64,000 bases of DNA, taken from NCBI GenBank assembly GCA_024697625.1, contig JAILFJ010000060.1:27571-91570 (forward strand). The letters are read 5' to 3'. Below are positions 1-8,694 of the stretch, one piece after another. The notes under the pieces are model-generated. The model did no database searches, was not told the DNA's origin, and worked only from the letters and a program-made list of their open reading frames with translations. Numbering within the stretch: position 1 is the stretch's first letter; every line of letters starts with the position of its first letter. The DNA comes from Oscillospiraceae bacterium (lineage in GTDB: Bacteria; Bacillota; Clostridia; Oscillospirales; Oscillospiraceae). A program made the translations under genes and the position numbers.

Positions 1-551
1 CCGTAGTTCAGGGCTTCCTCCGCGGTCATGAAATGGTCGCGCTCGCAGTCTCTCTCGATTTCCTCCACCGGCTTTCCGGTGTTGGACGCGAGGATCTCGT
101 TCAGGCGCTTCTTGATCCGCAGAATGTGCTCCGCCTGGATCTGAATGTCTGTCGCCTGTCCGCGGCTTCCGCCGGACGGCTGGTGGATCATGATCTCGCT
201 GTTCGGAAGCGCAATCCGCTTGCCCTTCGCCCCCGACGAGAGCAGAAAGGCTCCCATGGAGGCCGCCATGCCGATACAGATCGTCGAGACATCGGGCTTG
301 ATGTACTGCATGGTGTCGTAGATCGCAAGTCCCGAGGTAACACTGCCGCCTGGGCTGTTGATATAGAACTGAATATCCTTGTCCGGATCCTGCGCCTCCA
401 GAAACAGAAGCTGTGCCACCACCAGACTCGCCGTGGTGTCGTTCACCTCTTCGGACAGCATGACAATCCGGTCATTCAGCAGCCGGGAAAAGATGTCGTA
501 GGAGCGCTCGCCGCGGCTTGTCTGCTCTACGACATAGGGGATGAAGCTCAT
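1..551 (-). CDS. clpP: ATP-dependent Clp protease proteolytic subunit ClpP (3' end cut by window)
   Basis: Serine peptidase that forms the tetradecameric chamber of the cytoplasmic Clp protease and degrades substrates delivered by ClpX or ClpC. The protein begins [10 protein letters not shown]. The nucleophile Ser lies in GMAASMGA, the catalytic His in [11 protein letters not shown], and the ERDCERD segment that carries the Asp is also present. About 183 residues are visible; the family is usually about 195, so only a short C-terminus is lost at the window edge. Its ATG overlaps the trigger factor stop (ATGA at 548-551), which implies translational coupling in a tig-clpP operon; clpX may follow outside the window. 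Confidence 0.96.
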   Translation of the reverse strand, partial: MSFIPYVVEQTSRGERSYDIFSRLLNDRIVMLSEEVNDTTASLVVAQLLFLEAQDPDKDIQFYINSPGGSVTSGLAIYDTMQYIKPDVSTICIGMAASMGAFLLSSGAKGKRIALPNSEIMIHQPSGGSRGQATDIQIQAEHILRIKKRLNEILASNTGKPVEEIERDCERDHFMTAEEALNY

Positions 552-1903
552 TCAGCGCTCTCCTCAGCGGCGGCCGGCTCTTCCGAAGGCTCTGCTTTTT
601 CCTCAGCCGGCTCCTCCGGTTTGTCGGTGGCTACCGCGCTCTCCAGGATCAGATCCATGGCCTTCTTTCTGGCAAGCTCTTCCTTCAGGAAGTCTTCGCC
701 AAAGTAGCGCTTCACGTCTTCGACCTCCGCGCCGAGCCGCTCCGCGGTCTCTTTGCAGTAGGCCTCAAGGGCCTCCTCATCCGGCTCAATCGCCTCTGCC
801 TTTGCCACTGCCTCCAGCAGAAGCTCCGTCTTCACCTGGGCCTCTGCGCCGGGCCGTACCGAGAAAGCGAGGGTCTGTTCATTCATGCCGAAGAGCTTCA
901 GAAGCTCCGCTCTGCTCATGTCCATGCCGTTCATGCCGAACTGCGCGGCGTAGTTGCGGAGGAACTCATCGACCTTCGCCTCGATCATGACCTGCGGAAC
1001 CTCGACGGTCATGGCCTCACAGGCCTTGCGGATCACCTCGTCCTTGAAGGTGCTCTCATTCTGATCGTCCGCCTTCTTCTGCAGGCCGCTGCGCACATCC
1101 GCCTTATATTCCTCAAAGGTGTCAAACTCCGAGACGTCTTTGGCAAATTCGTCGTCCAGCTCCGGATACTCCGGTGCGCTGACTTCATTCATAACGATAT
1201 GGAAAACAACGGCTTTGCCTGCGAGGTTCTCAGCATAGTCCTCCGGGAAGGTGATATCGATGTCCTTCTCCTCACCGGCGCTCATGCCGACGAGCTGTTC
1301 CTCAAATCCGGGAACAAAGGAGCCGGAGCCAAGCTCGAGGGAATGACCCTCAGCCTCGCCGCCCTCGAACGGTTCGCCGTTCAGGAAGCCTTTGAAGTCG
1401 ATGTCAACCGTGTCGCCCATCTCCGCCGGACGCTCAACGTTCAGCATACGGGCGTTGCGCTTGCGTACGGACGCAATCTCCGCATCCACCGCCTCGTCGC
1501 TGACCGTCTCGCTCGCCCGGTATGCCTCGATGCCCTTGTAGGCGCCGAGCGTGACCTCGGGATAGGTGGTGACGTCAAAGCTGAACTCGACGGTTTTCTC
1601 ATCCGTGACGTTGACATCCTTGATGCGCGGCTGGCCGACGACGCGGAGCTCTGTTTCCTTTACGCCCAGCTCATAGGCCTCCGGAGCCAGATCGTCCATC
1701 GCGTCCTGATAGAAGACTTCTTTTCCGTACATGCCCTCGATGATCTGCCGGGGGGCCTTGCCCTTGCGGAAGCCGGGGATATAGATATCCTTCTTATTTT
1801 TCAGATAGGCAGCCTGAACGGCTTTTTCAAATTCCGCCGCATCGGACGCCACTGTGAAGACAGCGTTATTATGCTCGTTTTTCTCAACATTTTTCAGAAT
1901 CAT
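548..1903 (-). CDS. tig: Trigger factor, ribosome-associated chaperone
   Basis: Peptidyl-prolyl isomerase and chaperone that docks at the ribosomal exit tunnel. The 451-residue protein has the N-terminal ribosome-binding signature GFRKGKAP at about residues 44-51. An FKBP-type PPIase domain follows (about 165-245, from [10 protein letters not shown]), then the helical C-terminal chaperone domain. The extreme C-terminus is a Glu/Pro/Ala-rich acidic tail of roughly 25 residues, longer than in many homologues. The start is preceded by an AGGAGG-type ribosome site a few bases upstream. It is the first gene of a tig-clpP operon, with a TTGATT-N17-TATGAT promoter immediately upstream. Confidence 0.97.
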   Translation of the reverse strand: MILKNVEKNEHNNAVFTVASDAAEFEKAVQAAYLKNKKDIYIPGFRKGKAPRQIIEGMYGKEVFYQDAMDDLAPEAYELGVKETELRVVGQPRIKDVNVTDEKTVEFSFDVTTYPEVTLGAYKGIEAYRASETVSDEAVDAEIASVRKRNARMLNVERPAEMGDTVDIDFKGFLNGEPFEGGEAEGHSLELGSGSFVPGFEEQLVGMSAGEEKDIDITFPEDYAENLAGKAVVFHIVMNEVSAPEYPELDDEFAKDVSEFDTFEEYKADVRSGLQKKADDQNESTFKDEVIRKACEAMTVEVPQVMIEAKVDEFLRNYAAQFGMNGMDMSRAELLKLFGMNEQTLAFSVRPGAEAQVKTELLLEAVAKAEAIEPDEEALEAYCKETAERLGAEVEDVKRYFGEDFLKEELARKKAMDLILESAVATDKPEEPAEEKAEPSEEPAAAEESAE

Positions 1904-1938
1904 AGTGTTCTTCCTCCTAAATCAGCACATGCTGTCGT

Positions 1939-1967
1939 ATCATAACAGATTTCAGTCATAAAATCAA
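1939..1967 (-). promoter_or_regulatory. sigma-A-type promoter of tig-clpP
   Basis: Read on the minus strand: -35 TTGATT (1962-1967), 17-base spacer, -10 TATGAT (1939-1944), about 36 bases before the tig start codon. It is the only good match in the tig/gmk-like intergenic space. Confidence 0.7.
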
Positions 1968-2017
1968 TGACAAAATACGGCTTTTCGGGGGAAATTTCGC
2001 GCCTGTCGGTTCTGTTT

Positions 2018-2569
2018 TCAGGTCTGCCCGTCAATCAGCCTTCCGAGCTCCCGCACCGCCTGCGCCGGATCGTCGCTGCAGATTCTCAGATCACAGAAGT
2101 CCGAGATTGCTCTCTGTTTCTCCGCCAGTTCCATTCTGGCCGAAACTTCAAAGCGGCTTCTTGCGGTCTTTTCGTAGCGCTGTCGGAGGATCGCCGGGTC
2201 TGACGGTTCAACATAGACGCAGACCGCCTCCGGCATGTTGGCCTTGAGTCGGGCGGCGCGCTCGGGCTCCAGGTTCAGGACAACATTCTTTCCGGCGTCG
2301 AGCTGTTCCTGCACCAGTCTCCTTGAAGTGCCGTAGTCGTTTCCGGCAAACTCGGTATGCTCCAGCAGGTCTCCGCTCTCCTCGAGAGCTTTCCATCCGT
2401 CCAGATCAAAGAAGAAGAATCCGACGCCGTCCCGCTCGCCCTCCTTCATCTTTCTCGCCGTAACCGGAACAACAGCGCCGATATCGTCCCTGTTCTCCAG
2501 CACCCGGCTTACAATCTCCTTCAGTCCCGCTCCGGACGGGCCGGAGACGACAAACAGTTTTTTCATCAT
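2018..2569 (-). CDS. Guanylate kinase-like protein with degenerate Walker A motif
   Basis: Guanylate kinase converts GMP and ATP to GDP and ADP. This 183-residue protein has the family length and fold pattern: an N-terminal P-loop, LLEHTEFAGNDYGTS (GMP-binding Glu and Tyr), and a C-terminal lid/helix region. However, the P-loop reads GPSGAGLKE where active enzymes have GPSGAGKGT, so the ATP-binding Lys position is Leu. The usual TTRxPR segment reads TARKMK and the Tyr of the YxF strand is Phe. Either it has lost or altered activity, or it is a divergent paralogue. The ATG at 2569 follows GGAGG by nine bases; the open frame extends 24 codons further upstream without a ribosome site. It stands between the oxidoreductase terminator and tig. 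Confidence 0.8.
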   Translation of the reverse strand: MMKKLFVVSGPSGAGLKEIVSRVLENRDDIGAVVPVTARKMKEGERDGVGFFFFDLDGWKALEESGDLLEHTEFAGNDYGTSRRLVQEQLDAGKNVVLNLEPERAARLKANMPEAVCVYVEPSDPAILRQRYEKTARSRFEVSARMELAEKQRAISDFCDLRICSDDPAQAVRELGRLIDGQT

Positions 2570-2604
2570 TTCTTTCTGCCTCCCTGTACAGGCGTTTTCG
2601 TTTG

Positions 2605-2640
2605 AAAAGCCGGGCAGCCTCTTCTGAGAGTTGCCCGGCA
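2605..2640 (-). terminator. rho-independent terminator of the isomerase/reductase gene group
   Basis: Stem GCCGGGCA (2609-2616) with TGCCCGGC (2632-2639), plus an inner CTCT/AGAG pair. On the minus strand it is followed by TTTTC. It lies downstream of the ferredoxin reductase gene and separates it from the gmk-like gene. Confidence 0.8.
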
Positions 2641-2686
2641 TTCTTTGGGCAGATCTGTTCGGATCCTGTCTGCCCGCCTTTTCGGC

Positions 2687-3877
2687 TTACATAATGGGGA
2701 TCTTGATCTTCAGGTCGCTGAGAGGCCAGGAGGAGCAGGCGTGGAACCAGCCCATCTCCTTGTCCATACGCCGGCGGCCGTCCCCGATCGGTGAGACGAA
2801 GATCTCGCCGGAGAGCAGATGGCTGCGGCAGAAGCCGCACTCGCCGTTGCGGCAGTGGGTGTCGATGGCGATCCCGGCGCGCTCGAGCGCCACAGTCACA
2901 GGCTCTGCCGCACTGGCTTCGATCACGTCTTCATGGATGCCGCGCACAACCGTAATCTTGAAGGTCTTCTTCTCCGTCCCCTTGGGATAACCCGGCAGGG
3001 TGGATACATCCGCCGGGTTGTTTACCACATCGTGGCGGAAGCGGCGGACAGGCACTCCCATCTCATCCAGCGCAGCCTTCACGAAACGGAACATCGGCAG
3101 CGGCCCGCAGAACATATAGGTGCAGTCCGGTGTGGAATACTTCTCGATGATCTCGCGGGTGATGAAGCCCTTCTCTCCCTCCCATTCCGGTTCGTCGGAG
3201 AGGACGTGGACGACCTTTACATCCGGGCAGGCCTTTTCGACCGCCTCCAGCTCGTCTCTGAGGACAATGTCATTGGCCTTGACCGAGCCGTAGAGAATCG
3301 TGAGCTTCACGCCCTTCATCTTCCCACAGGCAATTTCCTTTGCCATCGAATAGAACGGCGTGATGCCGCTGCCGCCTGCAAGTGCGACCAGCTCTCTGCT
3401 GTCACGCAGCGGTTCCCAGTAGAAGAATCCGAAAGGCAGCGCGCCTTCCAGCTCATCCCCGACCTTCACATTCTCAAACAGATAGTCCGGGACAAAGTAG
3501 GGCACGTTGCGCCGCACCGTAATCTCAAAGAAGGGGTGATCCCCTCTCGCCTCAAAAGGTGCGGAGGAGATGGTATACGGTCTGGACAGCACGCTGTCGC
3601 CGATCTTCAGACGGAAATTCACATACTGGCCGCTCTGGAAGGGCGGAATGGGTCCGTCGACCGACTCAAAGCGGAACACGCGGGAACTCAGGGATGCGTC
3701 CCGGATCTCCGTCACCCGGAAGGTCATGTGCTCCGGATGGAGAAGATCCGCCACCTCGCGGATCGGGTCTCTCGGGTCGGCCACAGGAGAACCCTTGCCG
3801 AAATTCTCCTCTCTCAGCCTGGTTACGCGGGAAGCCCCGCCGACATCCTGCAGGAAGCCCTTTACCTTTATGCTCAT
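2687..3877 (-). CDS. FAD/NAD(P)-dependent reductase with C-terminal 2Fe-2S ferredoxin domain
   Basis: An electron-transfer protein of the ferredoxin-NADP reductase superfamily, 396 residues. After an unusual N-terminal segment of about 50 residues come an FR-type FAD domain (SRPYTISS flavin motif), a nucleotide domain (AGGSGITPF, then FCGPLPM) and a plant-type ferredoxin domain. The ferredoxin domain has Cys spacing C-X4-C-X2-C in CRNGECGFC plus a later Cys in HACSSWP. It should pass hydride electrons from NAD(P)H through FAD to the 2Fe-2S centre. Its ATG overlaps the stop of the upstream phytoene-desaturase-like gene (3874-3877), so that flavoprotein is the most likely electron acceptor. The physiological partner is inference. 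Confidence 0.9.
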   Translation of the reverse strand: MSIKVKGFLQDVGGASRVTRLREENFGKGSPVADPRDPIREVADLLHPEHMTFRVTEIRDASLSSRVFRFESVDGPIPPFQSGQYVNFRLKIGDSVLSRPYTISSAPFEARGDHPFFEITVRRNVPYFVPDYLFENVKVGDELEGALPFGFFYWEPLRDSRELVALAGGSGITPFYSMAKEIACGKMKGVKLTILYGSVKANDIVLRDELEAVEKACPDVKVVHVLSDEPEWEGEKGFITREIIEKYSTPDCTYMFCGPLPMFRFVKAALDEMGVPVRRFRHDVVNNPADVSTLPGYPKGTEKKTFKITVVRGIHEDVIEASAAEPVTVALERAGIAIDTHCRNGECGFCRSHLLSGEIFVSPIGDGRRRMDKEMGWFHACSSWPLSDLKIKIPIM

Positions 3878-5427
3878 TTCTTCGCAGCCTCCTTCTTCTC
3901 AAGATCCTCCCGTACGCCCTTTGCGGCGGCACGGCCGTTTGTGATCTGCGGCCCCATTCCGTCGCCGGACATGCCGTGTGCTCCGGCAAACTCCAGGCCC
4001 TCGATGAAGTGATCCTTCTCCTTCATCTGCAGTCTTGCGACCGCGTGGTCTTCCATCGAGTGGAGATAGCCGTAGATGTTGCCTTTCCACGCACCCAGAT
4101 AGTGCGAAACCGTCATCGGGGTGGTTACCTCGATCTCGGTGATGCGGTTCCGGAAATCGACTTTCGTGATCTTGATGCACTCATCGATCATCTCCGAAGC
4201 CAGCCGGCGCTTGAGGTCGAAGTATTCCTCAGGCTTTACGTCCTCAAAAGGTTCGGAAGGAACCAGGGCCGTGATGGAGAGCTGGGTATAACCTTCCGGA
4301 AGGGTCGGGTTGGCGTAGTTGAGGCAGATCGTGGTGATGTAATTGTACGGCTCGGTGAGGTTCGAGTAGTTCTCCCAGATCTCGTTGGTGTCCATGGTGG
4401 TCCCCGAGAAGGTGGAATAGTTGATGATGCCGTTCTCTTCCGGGGTGCCCTCAATCACCATGATGACGGAAACCGGGGTAACCGAGAGCTTGCGGTTGTT
4501 GATCATGCGGATGGCGCCGGTCGGCACTTCGCTCAGCGGTTCAATCATCTGGCTGTATACCCTGTTGGGATAGGGTCCGGAGATGACGTAATCGCAGTGG
4601 ATTTCATCCCCGCGGGCTGTGCGCACGCCGTAGACCTTGCCGTTTTTGACCAGGATCTTCTCGACTTCCTGGTTGAACTCGTACTGTGCGCCGTTTTCTT
4701 CGCACTTGGCCTGCAGCTTCATGCTCATCTCATGGCTGAAGCCCCGGCAGACATAGGAGCCGGTAAAGTAGTCGGCCATCAGGAACGCATAAATCGTAAA
4801 CGGCAGATCGTCCATGCGGTTGCCGACGTAGATCCAGTACGGAGTCAGCATCTCCACAGCCTTTTTCGGAAGGCCGAAGGTGTTGATCACCTCTGTCGCC
4901 GTGTAGCCTACGGTCTTCACAAAGTCCGGATGCTTCAGCAGCATCTGCACCTTGCTCATGGGTGTGACGGAGAGGATGTTCATGCTGTCGTAAACCCTGC
5001 GGCACAGCAGCATCAGCTCGTGGACCTTCTCGTAGGTGCCGGGGCAGACTTCGTCGATCTCCTTCGCCACGGTGGTGTAGCTGTCGTCATAGTCGTGATG
5101 CAGGATTTTGTCGATGCCGGAATTCGGCAGTGCAACACGGTAGCATTCATTCACCGGCAGCCAGTCGATGTCCACTCCCATGTCTTCAAAGAACTGGCCG
5201 ACCTTCAGCCGCTTGCCCGGACGTCCGATCGACATCATCTCATGCAGCGTCGCTTCGATCTCGAAGCCGTTGCGCACAAAGTCGGTGGCGAGGCCGCCGG
5301 GCATATTGTGCTTCTCGAGAATCAGAATGTCCTTGATTCCCCAGGCCTGCAGCTGCAGGCAGGCGGACATGCCGGCCAGTGCGCCGCCTATTATGACGAC
5401 GTCATAATGGTCTTTGTAGAATTTCAT
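3874..5427 (-). CDS. Phytoene desaturase/retinol saturase-like FAD oxidoreductase
   Basis: 517-residue flavoprotein of the phytoene desaturase, carotenoid isomerase and retinol saturase superfamily. This family oxidises, isomerises or saturates C=C bonds of long hydrophobic chains. The N-terminal dinucleotide fold reads VVIIGGALAG, with Ala at the usual second Gly of GxGxxG, followed by the acidic strand end ILILEKHNMPGG. The C-terminal FAD-closing segment GAHGMSGDGMGP is present. No signal peptide is seen. It sits between the fatty-acid-isomerase-like gene (57-base gap with a hairpin) and the ferredoxin reductase (4-base overlap). This suggests an NAD(P)H-fed reductase or isomerase acting on unsaturated acyl chains. 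The substrate is not shown by the sequence; an amine-oxidase-type activity is an alternative. Confidence 0.85.
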   Translation of the reverse strand: MKFYKDHYDVVIIGGALAGMSACLQLQAWGIKDILILEKHNMPGGLATDFVRNGFEIEATLHEMMSIGRPGKRLKVGQFFEDMGVDIDWLPVNECYRVALPNSGIDKILHHDYDDSYTTVAKEIDEVCPGTYEKVHELMLLCRRVYDSMNILSVTPMSKVQMLLKHPDFVKTVGYTATEVINTFGLPKKAVEMLTPYWIYVGNRMDDLPFTIYAFLMADYFTGSYVCRGFSHEMSMKLQAKCEENGAQYEFNQEVEKILVKNGKVYGVRTARGDEIHCDYVISGPYPNRVYSQMIEPLSEVPTGAIRMINNRKLSVTPVSVIMVIEGTPEENGIINYSTFSGTTMDTNEIWENYSNLTEPYNYITTICLNYANPTLPEGYTQLSITALVPSEPFEDVKPEEYFDLKRRLASEMIDECIKITKVDFRNRITEIEVTTPMTVSHYLGAWKGNIYGYLHSMEDHAVARLQMKEKDHFIEGLEFAGAHGMSGDGMGPQITNGRAAAKGVREDLEKKEAAKK

Positions 5428-5446
5428 GTACGTTTCCTTTCAGAAA

Positions 5447-5472
5447 CAGGGACGGTAACAGGACCGTCCCTG
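5447..5472 (-). terminator. intergenic hairpin, weak terminator or processing stem
   Basis: Perfect 10-bp stem CAGGGACGGT (5447-5456) with ACCGTCCCTG (5463-5472) between the isomerase-like gene and the next flavoprotein gene. On the minus strand it is followed only by GTTTCTG, so it may attenuate rather than stop transcription and set the ratio of the two proteins. Confidence 0.6.
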
Positions 5473-5483
5473 CAGATTCGTTA

Positions 5484-6872
5484 TCAGAAGAAGCGCTCGA
5501 CCAGCTCGCGGGAATACTCCGCGGTCTCGTCCATATCGCCGAAGCTCATGACCTCTCCGGCATAGTAGGTGTCATATTTGCCCTGCATGGCCTCGACCTT
5601 GTCATACCAGCCGGCAGCATAATCTTCTGAGAAGACATGGGGGAAGTAATACACGGACCACTCGTTGATGACTTTCTTCGCGGGATTCTTCATGATCTTC
5701 AGATCATCCTGAACCATCTGGCGGCACTTGTCATACGGGATCTCCGCAGAGTTCTTATGCTTGCGCAGCGCATAGGTGGTGATGACCTGGTCGATCTCGT
5801 CCTTCCAGCGGCGGTAGTAGACCATCAGATGGCCCAGCTTCTCCGGAACCATGTTGTCAAAGACATAGTAGGAGATCTCCGGATGATCCTCCGGTTTGGT
5901 CAGGAAGGCCTGAACATCGTAGCGCTCATAGTCGATCTTGGAGAAGAGGGCTTTCTCGTCCTCGCGGGCATCGAAATACTCGACCATGCCCTTCTGTCCG
6001 TCCGCCCGCTTGTTCGGGATGTAGAGAGGCGCCGTGACGATGATCTTGTCATACTCCTCGACCTCGCCGTTGACGGTTACGAAGACCTTGCCGTCTCTGC
6101 GCTCGACCTTGTCGATCGTGCAGTTGAGGCGGGCGGGGTGCTTCAGGTGGTCGTTCAGCTGCTCCCAGATATACTGGGTGCCTTCCTTCCAGGTCCACAG
6201 ATTGACCTTCACGAAGTTCATGCAGGTCTGATAGTCCAGATACTTCAGGACGTAGGCAGCGGGGATCTCGTCGAAGTAGCCGTAGCCAAAGGAGGTGAAA
6301 GGTCCGATCCAGATCTTCTGTACCAGGGGCACGCCGTTCATCTCGCAGAACTCTTTGAAAGGCAACGCCAGATCCTTCAGGTTCGGGTTCTCGCCTTCAA
6401 CCTTCTCCCGTCCCGGCGTGACCGCATAGCCGTCGTAGCGCCCTTCCGCGACACCGCGGTGTCCGTTCAGGTCGTATCCCTTGTACTTCGTCTCCAGAAG
6501 CTCGCCGAACTTTCTGAGCTGGCCTTTCATCTTAAGCAGCCATGGATTCTTGATGATGTTGCCGACGCTTCTCGCAAAGGGCTCGATCACCTCACCGGCT
6601 GCGTTCTTGTAGTTGCGGTTCAGCTTCGGGCCGTCGTGGGTAATGCCGCAGAACTCCTCTACGTCATGCACCGCGTAATAGGACGGTACGCCCATAATCG
6701 CGCCCATCTCATAACGGCGGCCGTTGTAATGCGGAGACCAGCACTTGCCGCCGACACGGTCCTGACGCTCGAGAATCGAATAATTCTCATAGCCCTTCTG
6801 CTCCAGATACATGCCTGCGCTCAGTCCGGCAGGGCCGCCGCCTACGATGCAGATGCGAATGTTTTTGTCCAT
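5484..6872 (-). CDS. FAD-dependent fatty-acid double-bond isomerase-like protein (PAI/linoleate isomerase family)
   Basis: 462-residue flavoprotein. It strongly resembles the polyunsaturated fatty acid isomerase of Cutibacterium acnes, which converts linoleate to trans-10,cis-12 CLA using a non-covalent FAD. Recalled shared segments include GRRYEMGAIMGVPSY (near residue 45), AAYVLKYLD, LGH(L/V)MVYY, YYFPHV and the C-terminal YAGE(V/I)MSFG. The N-terminal FAD fold is CIVGGGPAGLSAGMYLEQKG, then ILERQDRVGGKC. The ATG at 6872 follows GGAGGAG ideally; the frame extends 13 codons further upstream with no ribosome site. It is the first gene of the minus-strand set and is divergent from an acyl-AMP ligase. 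The family match is confident; the exact substrate (free acid, ACP- or lipid-bound) and product are unknown. Confidence 0.88.
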   Translation of the reverse strand: MDKNIRICIVGGGPAGLSAGMYLEQKGYENYSILERQDRVGGKCWSPHYNGRRYEMGAIMGVPSYYAVHDVEEFCGITHDGPKLNRNYKNAAGEVIEPFARSVGNIIKNPWLLKMKGQLRKFGELLETKYKGYDLNGHRGVAEGRYDGYAVTPGREKVEGENPNLKDLALPFKEFCEMNGVPLVQKIWIGPFTSFGYGYFDEIPAAYVLKYLDYQTCMNFVKVNLWTWKEGTQYIWEQLNDHLKHPARLNCTIDKVERRDGKVFVTVNGEVEEYDKIIVTAPLYIPNKRADGQKGMVEYFDAREDEKALFSKIDYERYDVQAFLTKPEDHPEISYYVFDNMVPEKLGHLMVYYRRWKDEIDQVITTYALRKHKNSAEIPYDKCRQMVQDDLKIMKNPAKKVINEWSVYYFPHVFSEDYAAGWYDKVEAMQGKYDTYYAGEVMSFGDMDETAEYSRELVERFF

Positions 6873-7093
6873 ATTTCTCCTCCGTTGTCTCTGTTGTAGT
6901 TTTTCAACCATGTGGAGTAATTATACAGCAAATCACACAAAAAATCACTATACAATTACAAAAAAGTGTAAGAATTATTGTAAAAAACAGAAAATTGCTT
7001 TTCATTTCTATTATAATATGATATCATGTTTTCAGCATATTACGATTTTCAGGATTCTGGTATATCAAATTGAATCGGAAGGAGTGAAAACGG
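6873..7093. promoter_or_regulatory. AT-rich divergent control region of the acyl-chain modification cluster
   Basis: A 221-base, strongly AT-rich gap separates the two divergent arms. On the plus strand TTGCTT (6995-7000), 16 bases, TATGAT (7017-7022) is a possible promoter. A perfect 10-bp palindrome, ATGATATCAT (7018-7027), overlaps its -10. An imperfect operator-like repeat TTACA-N5-TGTAA lies at 6957-6971, just upstream of a minus-strand -10 candidate (TATAGT, 6948-6953). Neither promoter is strong, which fits regulated expression of both arms. No regulator gene is adjacent. Confidence 0.5.
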
Positions 7094-8443
7094 ATGCTGA
7101 TGCGGTTTGACGGCTTTGAGGAACTTCTCCGGTACTGGGCAGAGGCCTCGCCGAAAAAACCCGCCCTGCTGGATTCCGGAACGGCGCTCTCTTATTCGGA
7201 ACTCTGCGACAGCGTAATGCGCCGGGCTGAAGAGCTTCGGAACGGGGGAAAAAGCTGCACAGGGATTCTGTGCAACGGCAGTCTTCCCTGTGTCGTGGAG
7301 ATTTTTGCGGCAAATCTTGCCGGCCTGCAGATTGTTCTGCTGGATGAGAACTCCCCTGTTTCCCTGCTGCGCGGTCTTATCGCCTACACCGATATCGACA
7401 CCCTGTGGGGTGATCCCGATCTCTGCGAGGAACTGGTCGGCTGTCTGACAGGGGGCGTCAAGGAGGGAGCCGGAAAGATTCTCTTCTTTACCTCCGGCAC
7501 AACCGAGCGCTCCAAAGCCGTTGTTCTGACCGATCATTCGCTCTGTCAGAGCGCCTGGAACGGCTCAGCCAAGCTCCCGCTCTCTGAAGACGACCGTCTG
7601 CTCTGTATGCTTCCCCTCGGACATGTGTTCGGCTTTGTCTGCGGTCTGCTCTGGGGTCTGAGCTGCGGCGCAACGGTGGCGCTCGGCCGGGGTCCGCGGC
7701 ATTATCTGGACGACTGTGCATATTATCAGCCGACTGCGCTGTCGGTCGTTCCCCGGATGCTGGGCTTTCTTCTGCAGCAGGACGCGCTGAACGACGAGCT
7801 CAGGCTTCTGCTCGTCGGTGCCGGAGACTGCCCGCCGCAGCTTCTGCAGGCGGTCGGCAGCAAGGGGATCCGTGTGAGCTTCGGTTACGGTCTGACAGAG
7901 ACCAGCTCCGGCGTTGCGATCTCCGTCGGCGGAGATCCCTATGCCATGGAAGTGTGCCCGGATGATATCATCACCATCGCGGAAGACGGCGAAATCCTGA
8001 TTGCGGCGCCCACCTGCATGATGCAGGGCTACTACAAGTGGCCGCAGTATACCGAAGAGGTCCTCCGCCACGGGATCCTCTCCACCGGTGACCTGGGCCA
8101 TTTTGATGCTGACGGGCGTCTGCACGTAACCGGCCGGAAGAAGGACATGCTGGTGCTCGGAGACGGGACAAAGATCTTTCTGCCGGAATATGAAGCCGGC
8201 GTAATGAAGGCCCTTGGCTATACGGAGCTGGCTGTGATTCTGCAGGACGACCGGCCGGTCCTGGTCTACTCCGGTCAGGCGGACCGAAACGAGCTTCTGG
8301 AGAAGCTCAGGCCGCTGATGCGGCATCTTCCCCGGGGTCAGCAGCTTCGGGATATTCTGATTGTGGAAGATGCTCTGCCGAGAACGGCAAGCGGAAAAAT
8401 AAAACGCTGGGAACTCCAGCAGAAAGTGGGACATAAGACATGA
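7094..8443 (+). CDS. AMP-forming acyl-CoA/acyl-ACP synthetase
   Basis: 449-residue ANL-superfamily ligase that activates a carboxylic acid as the acyl-adenylate and loads it onto a thiol. Motifs are the P-loop-like FFTSGTTERSKAV, the A5 motif FGYGLTETS, STGDLGHFD followed by GRKKDM (hinge), and the C-terminal catalytic Lys in RTASGKIKRWE. It is shorter than most long-chain ligases (500-600 residues) but both domains are present. The ATG has GGAAGGAG about nine bases upstream. Its stop overlaps the start of an acyl carrier protein gene (8440-8443), so the ACP is the likely acceptor. It is divergent from the fatty-acid-isomerase-like gene, suggesting activation of an exogenous or recycled fatty acid. 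Confidence 0.88.
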   Translation: MLMRFDGFEELLRYWAEASPKKPALLDSGTALSYSELCDSVMRRAEELRNGGKSCTGILCNGSLPCVVEIFAANLAGLQIVLLDENSPVSLLRGLIAYTDIDTLWGDPDLCEELVGCLTGGVKEGAGKILFFTSGTTERSKAVVLTDHSLCQSAWNGSAKLPLSEDDRLLCMLPLGHVFGFVCGLLWGLSCGATVALGRGPRHYLDDCAYYQPTALSVVPRMLGFLLQQDALNDELRLLLVGAGDCPPQLLQAVGSKGIRVSFGYGLTETSSGVAISVGGDPYAMEVCPDDIITIAEDGEILIAAPTCMMQGYYKWPQYTEEVLRHGILSTGDLGHFDADGRLHVTGRKKDMLVLGDGTKIFLPEYEAGVMKALGYTELAVILQDDRPVLVYSGQADRNELLEKLRPLMRHLPRGQQLRDILIVEDALPRTASGKIKRWELQQKVGHKT

Positions 8444-8694
8444 CCAGACAGGAAGTATTGGAAAAAACCAAAACCGTAATCTATGACTGCTTTCCGGATA
8501 TGAAAGATCAGGAGCTGCGGGAGGACAGTGTCATCAACACCGAGACCGCCATCGATTCCATGGGTTTTGTGCTGGTTATCTGCAAGCTGGAGGCGCTCTT
8601 TGATGTGCGCATCCCGGAGCGGCAGTGGCAGCGGCTCCAGACCCTGGGGGATGTTGTGGACGCCATTTTCAAGCGGCTTCCCAACAAGGCATGA
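8440..8694 (+). CDS. Acyl carrier protein, dedicated to the cluster
   Basis: 84-residue acyl carrier protein. The phosphopantetheine attachment Ser is residue 40 in AIDSMGF, where the generic motif is DSL or DSM. Helices are amphipathic and acidic, as in ACPs that meet basic partner surfaces. It overlaps the upstream ligase by 4 bases and the downstream thioesterase by 4 bases (ATGA at 8691), so the three proteins are translationally coupled and probably made in similar amounts. No fatty acid synthase genes are nearby, so this is probably not the housekeeping AcpP. Confidence 0.9.
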   Translation: MTRQEVLEKTKTVIYDCFPDMKDQELREDSVINTETAIDSMGFVLVICKLEALFDVRIPERQWQRLQTLGDVVDAIFKRLPNKA

